From the NCBI GenBank assembly GCA_025463365.1, contig JAOBWM010000154.1:1-32809 (forward strand): DNA of 32,809 nt, written 5' to 3'. Numbering within the stretch: the stretch's first letter is position 1; each line of letters begins with the position of its first letter. The notes under the pieces were generated by a model. That model did not search any database. It saw nothing but the letters and a program-made list of their open reading frames with translations, and was not told where the DNA came from. Below, in pieces: positions 5,795 through 12,828 of the stretch. Position numbers and translations under genes: made by a program. The DNA comes from Acidimicrobiales bacterium. Lineage in GTDB: Bacteria; Actinomycetota; Acidimicrobiia; Acidimicrobiales; Iamiaceae.

Positions 5795-7728
5795 CCGATC
5801 CCACCGACCCGCACAGCCCGGCCGAGCGCGGTCTGGAGACCCGCCTCCGCGCCTCCCTCGCCGCCCGAGCCGCCTCGGCGCGGATCAGCGCCGACGAGGA
5901 GGACCTCCGTCGCCGCATCGAAGGGCGCGCCGACCTGTCCCTCGCCGCCAGCGGCCACCGCCTTCGGTGGCCGAATCCGCTGCTGCGAGCCGCAGCCGCG
6001 CTCGTGGTCCTGGCCGCCATCGCCACCGCGGCCGTGGTCGCCACCCGTCCCGACCGCCCCGACCCGGTCGTCCGCACCGACCCGGGTTCGGCGACCGGGT
6101 GGTACATCCCCACCGACCTCCCGGCCGGGTGGACGGTCGAGCAGATCAGCGTGTCCGGCGGCGGAGACCTCATCGAGCGCCGTTGCCCGTGCACCAACCG
6201 CACGTGGGGCTCGAGCGACGGCAGTCGGGTGGTCAGCTCCTCGACGGATTACCAGGCCGTGGACGGACCGGCCCCGGCGAGAGCTGCCGTCATCGACCTC
6301 GGCCACGGCGTCCAGGGCGCGTGGGCCGACGCCGATCACGCGGAGGGGTGGCACAGCGGGCTCGCCTGGACGGAGGGCCACGATCGCACGGTGGTCTACG
6401 CCAACGACGCCGTCGGACGGGCCGGCCTGGTGTCGGCCGCACGCCGGTTGGTCACCGATCACGCCGGCCCACCGGCAGCGGACCTCGTCCTGCGAGCCTC
6501 GGCCCGGGAGCCTCGAGCGATCGTCCAGTCCCCGCGGATCCAGCTCGGCGTGCGCACGGGGAGGAGCGGGGCGTCGCTGTCCGCCACCCTGTCTCCGGCT
6601 TGGACGGCGTCGACCGGCCAGCTCGGGAACGACGTGCTCCGCGAGGCGCAGTGGGGCCCCTACCTGGCCCCACCCGACGGTCAGGAGGAGCCCGCGTTCA
6701 TCGGGCTCTTCCCCGACGCGGCCTGGTACGTGACCTACGGCAGCCTGCGCCTGCCCGGCAAGGGGAACGGCTCGAAGGACGCGGGCGGCCCCGCGTACGA
6801 GCGGTTCCTGCGATCGCTCCGGCCGGCCACCGCGGAAGAATGGGCCGCCTTCGTCCGCAGCATCCCGGGCCACGACGACGAGCTGTTGGTCCCGACCCTG
6901 GACGACCTCATGACGCCACTGCCGAAGGCACCGCCCTCGCACACCACCACGACGTCAGCACCCTCGACGACGCGTCGCGCCCCGGCGGGGTCGGTCCTCC
7001 CCTCGGTCTCGTCCACGACGACCGACGGCGGCCTCCCGATCGTGTCCTCGGTGGTCCGCTCCTTTCCGAACGGCATCGACGAGGGGCCGGACTACACCGA
7101 TCTCGACGAGCTGCGGTTCGGCCTCACCGTCGGCGGGACCAGCGTGCAGGCCGGCCAGGACCTGTTCGGCCAGCTCGTGGTCGAGAACCCCACCGAGCAC
7201 CTCGCGGTGATCAAGCCCTGCACGGGGACCCGCACGTTCGGCGCGCTCGTCCCCGAAGCCGAGCAGGACCGGACCATCCTGTTCGAGGACCTCTCGTGCG
7301 AAGCGGAGACGCTCCACTTGCCCCCGCACTCGTCGCGGACGATCGACGTCCCGATCCCCGGCCGCGGCAGCGGGTGGTCGGCCCGCTCTGGGCCGGGGGC
7401 CGACGGCGCGTGGTTCGGCACCCTGGGCCCGGGCCGCTACCGACCGATGGTCCAGATCTCCGGACGGCGCACCACGATCCGGGTGACCGCGCTCGATCCG
7501 ATCACCGTGCTCGCCGACCCGTGCGGCGGCTACTCCGACGACCTCGCCATCGCGCTCCTCTCGAGACCGTCGACGTCGGAAGCGCGAACAGTCGCACGCC
7601 GGTTCGGCCTGCACGTGACCGTCGCGTCGGTCGACCGGATCGGGCGCAACCTGCCCTTCGGCGTCGACTGCCACCGTCTGCTCGTGGACGTCGAACACGG
7701 CGAGGTCGTCCACTACCGCGTGGCCTGA
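5791..7728 (+). CDS. Large single-pass membrane protein, putative anti-sigma factor
   Basis: 645 aa. The cytoplasmic N-terminus (~60 aa, charged, ISADEEDLRRRIEGRADLSL) is followed by one membrane helix at ~64-85 (AAAALVVLAAIATAAVV) and a very long outside part. The outside part includes an uncharacterised region, a Thr/Ser/Pro-rich linker (~residues 385-430, including TTTTSAPSTT) and a C-terminal beta-rich domain. GTG start at 5791, overlapping the sigma stop by four bases, with GGAG 8 bases upstream. Coupling to an ECF gene plus this topology is how transmembrane anti-sigma factors are organised. However, no HxxxCxxC zinc anti-sigma motif is present and no family was recognised, so the function is inferred from context. 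Cysteines occur mainly in the outside part (RRCPCTNRT and later pairs), suggesting disulfides. Confidence 0.8.
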   Translation: MTDPTDPHSPAERGLETRLRASLAARAASARISADEEDLRRRIEGRADLSLAASGHRLRWPNPLLRAAAALVVLAAIATAAVVATRPDRPDPVVRTDPGSATGWYIPTDLPAGWTVEQISVSGGGDLIERRCPCTNRTWGSSDGSRVVSSSTDYQAVDGPAPARAAVIDLGHGVQGAWADADHAEGWHSGLAWTEGHDRTVVYANDAVGRAGLVSAARRLVTDHAGPPAADLVLRASAREPRAIVQSPRIQLGVRTGRSGASLSATLSPAWTASTGQLGNDVLREAQWGPYLAPPDGQEEPAFIGLFPDAAWYVTYGSLRLPGKGNGSKDAGGPAYERFLRSLRPATAEEWAAFVRSIPGHDDELLVPTLDDLMTPLPKAPPSHTTTTSAPSTTRRAPAGSVLPSVSSTTTDGGLPIVSSVVRSFPNGIDEGPDYTDLDELRFGLTVGGTSVQAGQDLFGQLVVENPTEHLAVIKPCTGTRTFGALVPEAEQDRTILFEDLSCEAETLHLPPHSSRTIDVPIPGRGSGWSARSGPGADGAWFGTLGPGRYRPMVQISGRRTTIRVTALDPITVLADPCGGYSDDLAIALLSRPSTSEARTVARRFGLHVTVASVDRIGRNLPFGVDCHRLLVDVEHGEVVHYRVA

Positions 7729-7734
7729 GCCCGA

Positions 7735-7762
7735 TTGCATCACTCGGCTTGCATCACTCGGC
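7735..7762. repeat. Perfect 14-bp tandem duplication
   Basis: TTGCATCACTCGGC occurs twice back to back, 7 bases after the anti-sigma stop and upstream of the broken second sigma gene. It is AT-richer than its surroundings and could be a duplicated operator or simple slippage. The rest of the 7729-7856 gap shows no gene. Confidence 0.9.
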
Positions 7763-7856
7763 TGCTCGATCCAGCGGGACACCGAGCAACATCGCGGGCG
7801 GGCCGCACGTCGGACATGGTGTGCGACTGGTGGACGATCGAATCGGCGGTGCGCGC

Positions 7857-8297
7857 GTGCGTGAACTGGGTGACGGGGGTGAGCCACCCGACGAGCGACC
7901 CGACGCGGTGTCCGCCGACCTGGCGGCGCTCGAGGCGCTGTATCGGGCCGAGTACCGGGAGTCGGTGCGCCTCGCCCGGCTGCTCACCGGCGACCTGCAC
8001 CGCGGGGAGGAGCTGGCTCAGGAGGCATTCGTGCGGATCTCGCCGCGGCTCGGTTCGCTCGACGAGCCCGCCGCCTACTTGCGCACCGTGCTCGTCAACC
8101 TGTGCAGGGACCACGGCCGCCGTCAGACCACCATCAAGCGCAACCCACCCCCGCCGCCCGCTATCACCGAGGCGCCGGCCCTGCCGCCCCACGTCGATGC
8201 CGTCTGGCAGGCCGTCATCGCGCTGCCACCCCGCCGCCGCGACGCGGTGATCCTCCGCTCCTGGCACGACCTGACCACCGACGAGGTCGCCCGCACG
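7857..8297 (+). pseudogene. Second ECF sigma factor gene, truncated within region 4
   Basis: The frame encodes ECF region 2 (LEALYRAEYRESVRLARLLTGDLHRGEELAQEAFVRI, then PAAYLRTVLVNLCRDHGRRQ) and the first half of region 4 (VIALPPRRRDAVILRSWHDLTTDEVAR). It closely parallels the sigma factor at 5141. Homology stops at DEVAR: the helix-turn-helix that should recognise the -35 element is missing. The frame does not stop there but runs open as nonsense to 8597, across the end of cinA on the other strand. The start is uncertain (GTG 7821, 7857 or 7908; no ATG). The missing half of region 4 indicates a deletion, not a frameshift. A functional product is unlikely. Confidence 0.75.
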
Positions 8298-8419
8298 GCT
8301 ACTCGTTCCGTGTCGTCTCCAAGGATGGCAAGGGCAGCATCCTCAGCGCCGATCTGGCCTGCAGGCGCATCGATGCCGAGACCTCGGGCGGCTACGTGCT
8401 CCGAGTCGACATCGGCTGA
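8298..8419 (+). pseudogene. 3' fragment of an unidentified gene, fused to the sigma remnant
   Basis: In the frame that contains TAC TCG TTC after the break, about 40 codons read as a coherent C-terminus (GYSFRVVSKDGKGSILSADL, then a cysteine-containing stretch and YVLRVDIG before TGA at 8417-8419), with G or C at almost every third position. This frame differs from the sigma frame by one base. It looks like the tail of a secreted or beta-rich protein whose 5' part, with the end of the sigma gene, was lost in one deletion. The family is not recognised. Confidence 0.5.
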
Positions 8420-8446
8420 CGCCTGGCCGGGCAGTCGGCCGATGGG

Positions 8447-9715
8447 TCAGTCAGCCGCCAGCAGCCGGGAGCGCAGGGCGGTCATGGCGGTGATGACGGA
8501 GAACTGGCGGACGAGGACGCGGTCGCCGGGGAGCTTCACCTCGAAGGCTTCGGGACCGGCGTCACCGCCCAACGGGCCGAGGTCGAGGCCGACGTAGACG
8601 GTGCCCGGCTCGACGCCCTCCTGGGGGTCGGGGCCGGCGACGCCGGTGACGGCCACACCGATGTCGGAACCGAGCACGCGCCGGGCCCCGGACGCCATGG
8701 CCGACGCCGCCTCGGCCGACACGACCGGTCCCTCGGGCACGCCGAGGACCGAGTACTTCACGTCCGATGCGTACGACACGATCGAACCGCGGAACACGTC
8801 GGAGGCGCCGGGCACATCGCAGATCCGCGACCCCATCATCCCCCCGGTGAGCGACTCGGCCAGGCCCAGCGTCAGCCCACGCGCCCGCATCAGCGCGAGC
8901 ACGGATGCCTCGATCGTCTCGTCGTCGACCCCGAACACGAGGTCGCCGAGGATCGCCCGCACCTCGGCCTCCTCGGCCGACAACAGCGCCTCGGCCTCCG
9001 CCGTGTCGGCGCCCTTGGCGGTGAGGCGGACCTTGATCCCCTCGATGCCGCTGGCGAGGTACGCGAGCGTCGGGTTCCCGGTCCGGTCGAGCTCGGCCAC
9101 CCGGCCCGCCAGTCGTTCGGCCAGCCCCGACTCGCTCTCGCCCCACGTGCGGAGCGTGCGGCTGACGATGGTGGCGGAGATGCCGGCTCGGCGCTGCAGG
9201 TCCGGAAGGATCGCCTTCGACACGATCTCTCGCATCTCGGCCGGCACGCCGGGCACCGCGTAGAGCACCTTGCCGGTGTCGGGATCACCGATCGGACAGA
9301 TGAGGCCCGGGGCGGTGCCGGGTTGCGGGTCGTGGATCGCCCGGGCGCCCACGGGCACCTCGGCCTGTCGGAAGTTGTTGGCCGACATCCGGCGGCCGCG
9401 CGAGCTGAACATCCGCTCGATGCGAGCGGCAACCTCCTCGTCGAGCTCGAGATCGACGCCCATCACCTTGGCGATGGCATCGCGGGTGATGTCGTCCTGC
9501 GTCGGTCCCAGCCCGCCGCACACGATCACCGCGTCGGACCGCTCCAGCGCCTGTTCGAGGGCTGTGACGATCCGGCCCAGGTTGTCGCCGACCTTGGTCT
9601 GGAACAGCGAGTCGATCCCGACCAGGGCGAGCTGCTCGCCGATCCACGAGGAGTTCGTGTCCACGATCTGCCCCAGGAGCAGCTCGGACCCGACGGCGAC
9701 CACGTCACAGCGCAT
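8447..9715 (-). CDS. cinA: CinA family protein, nicotinamide-nucleotide amidase
   Basis: 422 aa, full length. The N-terminal MoCF-like domain begins CDVVAVGSELLLGQIVDTNS and includes VCGGLGPTQDDITRDAIA. The C-terminal CinA (PncC) domain has LTLGLAESLTGGMMGSRICD, GASDVFRGSIVSYASDVK and VAVTGVAGPDP. The C-domain deamidates NMN to nicotinate mononucleotide in the pyridine nucleotide cycle; the N-domain of related enzymes hydrolyses ADP-ribose. In several bacteria cinA is cotranscribed with recA; here 6.9 kb of other genes lie between them. The ATG at 9715 has no Shine-Dalgarno but a TAGGGT hexamer 6 bases upstream, so it is probably leaderless. It lies downstream of pgsA, 258 bp away, with hairpins between. 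Confidence 0.95.
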   Translation of the reverse strand: MRCDVVAVGSELLLGQIVDTNSSWIGEQLALVGIDSLFQTKVGDNLGRIVTALEQALERSDAVIVCGGLGPTQDDITRDAIAKVMGVDLELDEEVAARIERMFSSRGRRMSANNFRQAEVPVGARAIHDPQPGTAPGLICPIGDPDTGKVLYAVPGVPAEMREIVSKAILPDLQRRAGISATIVSRTLRTWGESESGLAERLAGRVAELDRTGNPTLAYLASGIEGIKVRLTAKGADTAEAEALLSAEEAEVRAILGDLVFGVDDETIEASVLALMRARGLTLGLAESLTGGMMGSRICDVPGASDVFRGSIVSYASDVKYSVLGVPEGPVVSAEAASAMASGARRVLGSDIGVAVTGVAGPDPQEGVEPGTVYVGLDLGPLGGDAGPEAFEVKLPGDRVLVRQFSVITAMTALRSRLLAAD

Positions 9716-9721
9716 CGCCGC

Positions 9722-9727
9722 ACCCTA
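9722..9727 (-). promoter_or_regulatory. -10 hexamer for a leaderless cinA transcript
   Basis: TAGGGT on the minus strand, 6 bases before the cinA ATG. No -35 is evident. Confidence 0.55.
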
Positions 9728-9780
9728 GGCACGCCGAGCGGCGAGGTCGCTCGCCCAACCGTTGGGAGCGTGACGCCGCC

Positions 9781-9811
9781 GGGGGTGGGGCCGATCCAAG
9801 AGCCCACCCCC
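9781..9811. terminator. Hairpin between pgsA and cinA
   Basis: GGGGGTGGG (9781-9789) pairs with CCCACCCCC (9803-9811), 9 bp, with a 13-base loop. No T-run follows on either strand, so termination is only possible, not shown. Confidence 0.4.
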
Positions 9812-9913
9812 GGCTCCCCCGTGGGGGAACGGGATCCGCGTTCACAAGCCCCCAGGTGACCTTCCGCCGCTGACAGTAGTCACGCCACCGCGCAGCGCAA
9901 GGATGGCGCCGAC

Positions 9914-9969
9914 GTCCCACCCGTACGGGTGGGACGGGTGGGACGGGTGGGACGGGTCGGACGGCTGGC
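9914..9969. repeat. 22-bp perfect palindrome merging into a 9-bp tandem repeat
   Basis: Arms GTCCCACCCGT and ACGGGTGGGAC form a perfect palindrome at 9914-9935. Its right arm is the first unit of a 9-bp tandem repeat, ACGGGTGGG (three exact copies from 9925, then two diverged). The repeats end 4 bases from the pgsA stop codon. On the pgsA transcript this could form a GC-rich hairpin acting as terminator or stabiliser, but no T-run follows. Confidence 0.85.
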
Positions 9970-9973
9970 TGGA

Positions 9974-10606
9974 TCAGGCGGCGGAGGGGCGGTGGCCGAG
10001 CGTGGTGGCGGCGCTTCGCCCGTCGAGCAGGTACTGCGCCCCGGAGACCCACGTGAGGGCCACCGCGATCCACAGGAGGCCCGCGGCCCAGGCCCGGTGG
10101 TCACCGGTGGGCGGGAACAGCGCCAGCGCCACCGCGAACTCCTGGACCACCGTCTTGATCTTCCCCAGCGGGCGGGCCGGGACGGCGAGACCCTGGCGGG
10201 CCAGTTGGGTCCGGTAGCCGCTGATGGCGACCTCGCGGACGGCGATGAGCGCCACCGGGACGAGCCAGAAGCGGTGCGCCGATACCAGCGCGAACAGCGC
10301 ACCGAGCACGAGGACCTTGTCGGCCAGCGGATCGAGGAAGGCGCCCGAGCGGGTGGTGCCGTGGCGACGGGCCACGTAGCCGTCGATCCCGTCGCTGAAG
10401 GCCAGCACGAAGCCGAGCACGAAGGTCGGCCAGGTGGTCGGGGCCCGCAGGATCTGCACGAGGAGCAGCGGGGCGAACACCAGCCGAGCGAGGGTCAGCG
10501 CGTTGGCCGGGGTCAGCAGCGCGCTCGGCCCGTAGCGACTGACGAACGCGGCCGCCGACGTCGGCAGCGGACCGGTTGGGGTCGGCTCGGCGGGGACGGC
10601 AGTCAT
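9974..10606 (-). CDS. pgsA: CDP-diacylglycerol-glycerol-3-phosphate 3-phosphatidyltransferase
   Basis: 210 aa membrane enzyme of phospholipid synthesis, condensing CDP-diacylglycerol with glycerol-3-phosphate to give phosphatidylglycerophosphate. The CDP-alcohol phosphotransferase motif is intact: D-G-I-D-G-Y-V-A-R, then seven residues, G-A-F-L-D-P-L-A-D. This is one residue shorter between AR and G than in E. coli PgsA. Several hydrophobic helices follow. The N-terminal ~35 residues (TAVPAEPTPTGPLP) are extra and proline-rich. The ATG is 1 base after the rimO stop (TGA-G-ATG), so it is translated in an operon with rimO; that pairing, with cinA next, is common in actinobacteria. Close paralogues use other alcohols (inositol phosphate, for example), but the context supports PgsA. 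Confidence 0.93.
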   Translation of the reverse strand: MTAVPAEPTPTGPLPTSAAAFVSRYGPSALLTPANALTLARLVFAPLLLVQILRAPTTWPTFVLGFVLAFSDGIDGYVARRHGTTRSGAFLDPLADKVLVLGALFALVSAHRFWLVPVALIAVREVAISGYRTQLARQGLAVPARPLGKIKTVVQEFAVALALFPPTGDHRAWAAGLLWIAVALTWVSGAQYLLDGRSAATTLGHRPSAA

Positions 10607-10607
10607 C

Positions 10608-11897
10608 TCAAGCGGCCTCGAGGTCAGGACCGAGTGCTCCGGTCACGGTCAGCGTCGCGAAACTACCAGCCACCAGATCCTCGGGGACGGTGATGATGCC
10701 GTCGATCTCGGGAGCTTCGCGGTGCGAGCGCGCGGTGCCAGGAGTGTCCACGAGCACTTCGACCTCCCGCCCGATCAGTTGGTCACGTTTTCCAGCAGTG
10801 ATCCGGTCCTGGATCTCGCGCAGCTCGGCGAGTCGTTCGGCCACGAGCGACGGGTCCACCATGGCGTCGAGGTCGGCGGCGTAGGTGCCCTCCTCCTGCG
10901 AGTAGGCGAAGAAGCCGCACCAATCGACCTGGGCCTCCTCGACGAACCGCAGCAGCTGGTCGTGGTCGTCCTCGGTCTCGCCCGGGTAGCCGACGATGAA
11001 GTTCGATCGGAACGCGGCCTCGGGCTCGCGGGCCCGGATGTCGGCGATGCGGCGCAGGAACTTCTCCCCGTTCCCCCACCGGCGCATCCGTCGGACGAGC
11101 GGCGGCGAGACGTGCTGCAGCGAGAGGTCGAAGTACGGCACCCCGGTGCTGCAGATGGCGTCGATCAGCCCGTCGGTGAGATCGGACGGGTACAGGTACA
11201 GGAGCCGGGTGCGACGGACCCGTTCGGACACGGCCTGGACGAGCGGCACGATCGAGCGCTCCCCGACCCCTTGGTCCCGGCCGAACGAGGCGAGGTCCTG
11301 GGCGACGAGCACGATCTCCTGGGCCTCGAGCTGGTCGACCTCGGCGAGGATTGCCTCCACCGTGCGGGACCGCTGCGGGCCACGGAAGCTGGGGATGGCA
11401 CAGAACCCGCAGGCGCGGTCACAGCCCTCAGCGACCTTCACGTACGCCCACGGGCGCGAGGACCGCGGGCGCGGCAGGTTCAACAGGTCGAACGCGGGCA
11501 CCGATGGGCCGGTCGGCGGCTTGCGCCCGATCGACACGGCGGTGGCGGTCGGGGCCGGCGACAAGGGGGAACCGGGGGCGTGGAGCTCCTCGCCGAACCC
11601 GGCGACCAGGTCGACCTCCGGGAGGGCATCGGCGAGCTCAGCGCCGTAGCGCTCGGCGAGGCAACCGGTGACGACGAGCCGTGCGCCTTCGGCCTTCGAG
11701 TCGGCCAGGCCGAGGATCGTGTCGATGGATTCCTGCCGGGCCTCACCGATGAACGCGCACGTGTTGACGACGAGCAGGTCGGCCGATTCCGGATCGTCGG
11801 TGGGCGCGAACCCTTGCGCGTCGAGCCGGCCGACGAGCTTCTCTGAATCGACCTCGTTCTTCGGGCACCCGAGGGTGACCAGGTGGTACCGCGACAT
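10608..11897 (-). CDS. rimO: Ribosomal protein uS12 methylthiotransferase
   Basis: 429 aa. The radical-SAM enzyme adds a methylthio group to the conserved aspartate of ribosomal protein S12. The N-terminal UPF0004 domain has three cluster cysteines (Cys11 in TLGCPKN, Cys47 in NTCAF, Cys79 in TGCLAERYG). The radical-SAM cluster is Cys159-x3-Cys163-x2-Cys166 (GCDRACGFCAIPSFRG), followed by a C-terminal TRAM domain with VDTPGTARSHREAPEIDG. CPKNEVDSE at the start and the GPQRSR motif separate RimO from MiaB. The ATG at 11897 has a TAGCGT hexamer 9 bases upstream and no Shine-Dalgarno. It is the first gene of rimO-pgsA and is divergent from galT. Confidence 0.96.
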   Translation of the reverse strand: MSRYHLVTLGCPKNEVDSEKLVGRLDAQGFAPTDDPESADLLVVNTCAFIGEARQESIDTILGLADSKAEGARLVVTGCLAERYGAELADALPEVDLVAGFGEELHAPGSPLSPAPTATAVSIGRKPPTGPSVPAFDLLNLPRPRSSRPWAYVKVAEGCDRACGFCAIPSFRGPQRSRTVEAILAEVDQLEAQEIVLVAQDLASFGRDQGVGERSIVPLVQAVSERVRRTRLLYLYPSDLTDGLIDAICSTGVPYFDLSLQHVSPPLVRRMRRWGNGEKFLRRIADIRAREPEAAFRSNFIVGYPGETEDDHDQLLRFVEEAQVDWCGFFAYSQEEGTYAADLDAMVDPSLVAERLAELREIQDRITAGKRDQLIGREVEVLVDTPGTARSHREAPEIDGIITVPEDLVAGSFATLTVTGALGPDLEAA

Positions 11898-11905
11898 GGC
11901 CCGGC

Positions 11906-11965
11906 AACGCTACTGGTCGAGCAGCGCATGCCCGCAGCCCGGCGGACCGGCACCGCAGTAGCGTT
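11906..11965. promoter_or_regulatory. Mirror-image divergent promoter region of rimO and galT
   Basis: The 76-bp gap contains a perfect 10-bp inverted repeat: AACGCTACTG at 11906-11915 and CAGTAGCGTT at 11956-11965. Each arm holds a TAGCGT -10-like hexamer pointing outward, each exactly 9 bases from its start codon (rimO ATG at 11897, galT ATG at 11974). No Shine-Dalgarno is seen for either gene. The arms are 40 bp apart. Confidence 0.65.
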
Positions 11966-11973
11966 CCGCCGCC

Positions 11974-12828
11974 ATGGAGCTCCGCACCGACCCCCTGACC
12001 GGCGTGCGGGTGCAGGTGGCCGGGGCCCGGCAGTCGCGGCCGAACCGCCCTGACACCGGCTGCCCGTTCTGCCCGGGAGGCACCGAGGCCCCCGAGCCCT
12101 ACGAGGTGAAGGCGTTCACCAACCGCTGGCCGTCCTATCCCGACGACCGCTGCGAGGTGGTCCTGTACGCGCCGGACCACGACGCCCGGCTGTCCACGTT
12201 GCCCGAGCCGCACGTGCGCAAGGTCGTCGACCTGTGGGCCGACCGCACGGCTGCCCTCGGCGCGCGGCCGGACCTGACCTACGTGCTGGTCTTCGAGAAC
12301 AACGGCGAAGCCGTCGGCGCCACCATCGCCCACCCGCACGGCCAGATCTACGCGTACGACGTCCTGCCTCCGGTGCCGAGGAAGCTGATGGCGCGGCTCG
12401 CCGCGGGCCATCCGCTCCTCGAGGACCGGCCCGAGCTCACGGTCGTGGAGCGCGACGGATGGCGGGCCTGGGTGCCGTCGGCCTCGATCCACCCGTTCGG
12501 CATGCGGGTGGCCCCGCTCGACCGCCGGCCCGACCTGCCCTCGCTCGAGGACGCCGACCGGAGCGCCTTCGGGTCGGTCCTGGCCGAGGCGCTCCGGCGT
12601 CTGGAAGGGGTGTTCGATCCGCCGATGCCGTTCAACTTCTGGATCCACCAGCGACCGACCGACGGCAACGCGTGGCCGGCGGCGTGGATGCACGTCGAGA
12701 TCGTCGGTCCGCAGCGAGCGCCCGGTGTCCTGCGCTACGTGGCTGCTGCTGAGCAGGGCAGTGGCGAGTACGTGAACCCGGTGGCTCCCGAGGACGCCGC
12801 CGGGCAGTTGCGCGCCGTGCGGAGGTGA
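11974..12828 (+). CDS. galT: Galactose-1-phosphate uridylyltransferase
   Basis: 284 aa. Transfers UMP between UDP-glucose and galactose-1-phosphate in the Leloir pathway, through a uridylylated histidine. The HIT-superfamily catalytic motif is His120-Pro-His122-Gly-Gln within GATIAHPHGQIYAYD. An N-terminal zinc site is suggested by CPFC (30-33). The C-terminal half keeps FNFWIHQRPTDG and WMHVEIVGPQR. It is about 60 residues shorter than the E. coli enzyme, as is common in actinobacterial forms. It is followed by galK with a 4-base overlap, so the two are one translational unit; no galE is in the window. Confidence 0.94.
   Translation: MELRTDPLTGVRVQVAGARQSRPNRPDTGCPFCPGGTEAPEPYEVKAFTNRWPSYPDDRCEVVLYAPDHDARLSTLPEPHVRKVVDLWADRTAALGARPDLTYVLVFENNGEAVGATIAHPHGQIYAYDVLPPVPRKLMARLAAGHPLLEDRPELTVVERDGWRAWVPSASIHPFGMRVAPLDRRPDLPSLEDADRSAFGSVLAEALRRLEGVFDPPMPFNFWIHQRPTDGNAWPAAWMHVEIVGPQRAPGVLRYVAAAEQGSGEYVNPVAPEDAAGQLRAVRR

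Noticed and set aside
7816-8250. ATG-started frame at 7816 as the real gene instead of the sigma remnant
   Set aside because: It is Cys/Ser/Thr/Arg-rich without motifs, while the overlapping frame carries clear ECF region 2 and partial region 4.
9974-10606. Defective PgsA because its motif spacing is one residue short of E. coli
   Set aside because: All aspartates, glycines and the Ala-Arg pair of the CDP-alcohol phosphotransferase motif are present, and the AR-to-G spacing varies in the superfamily.
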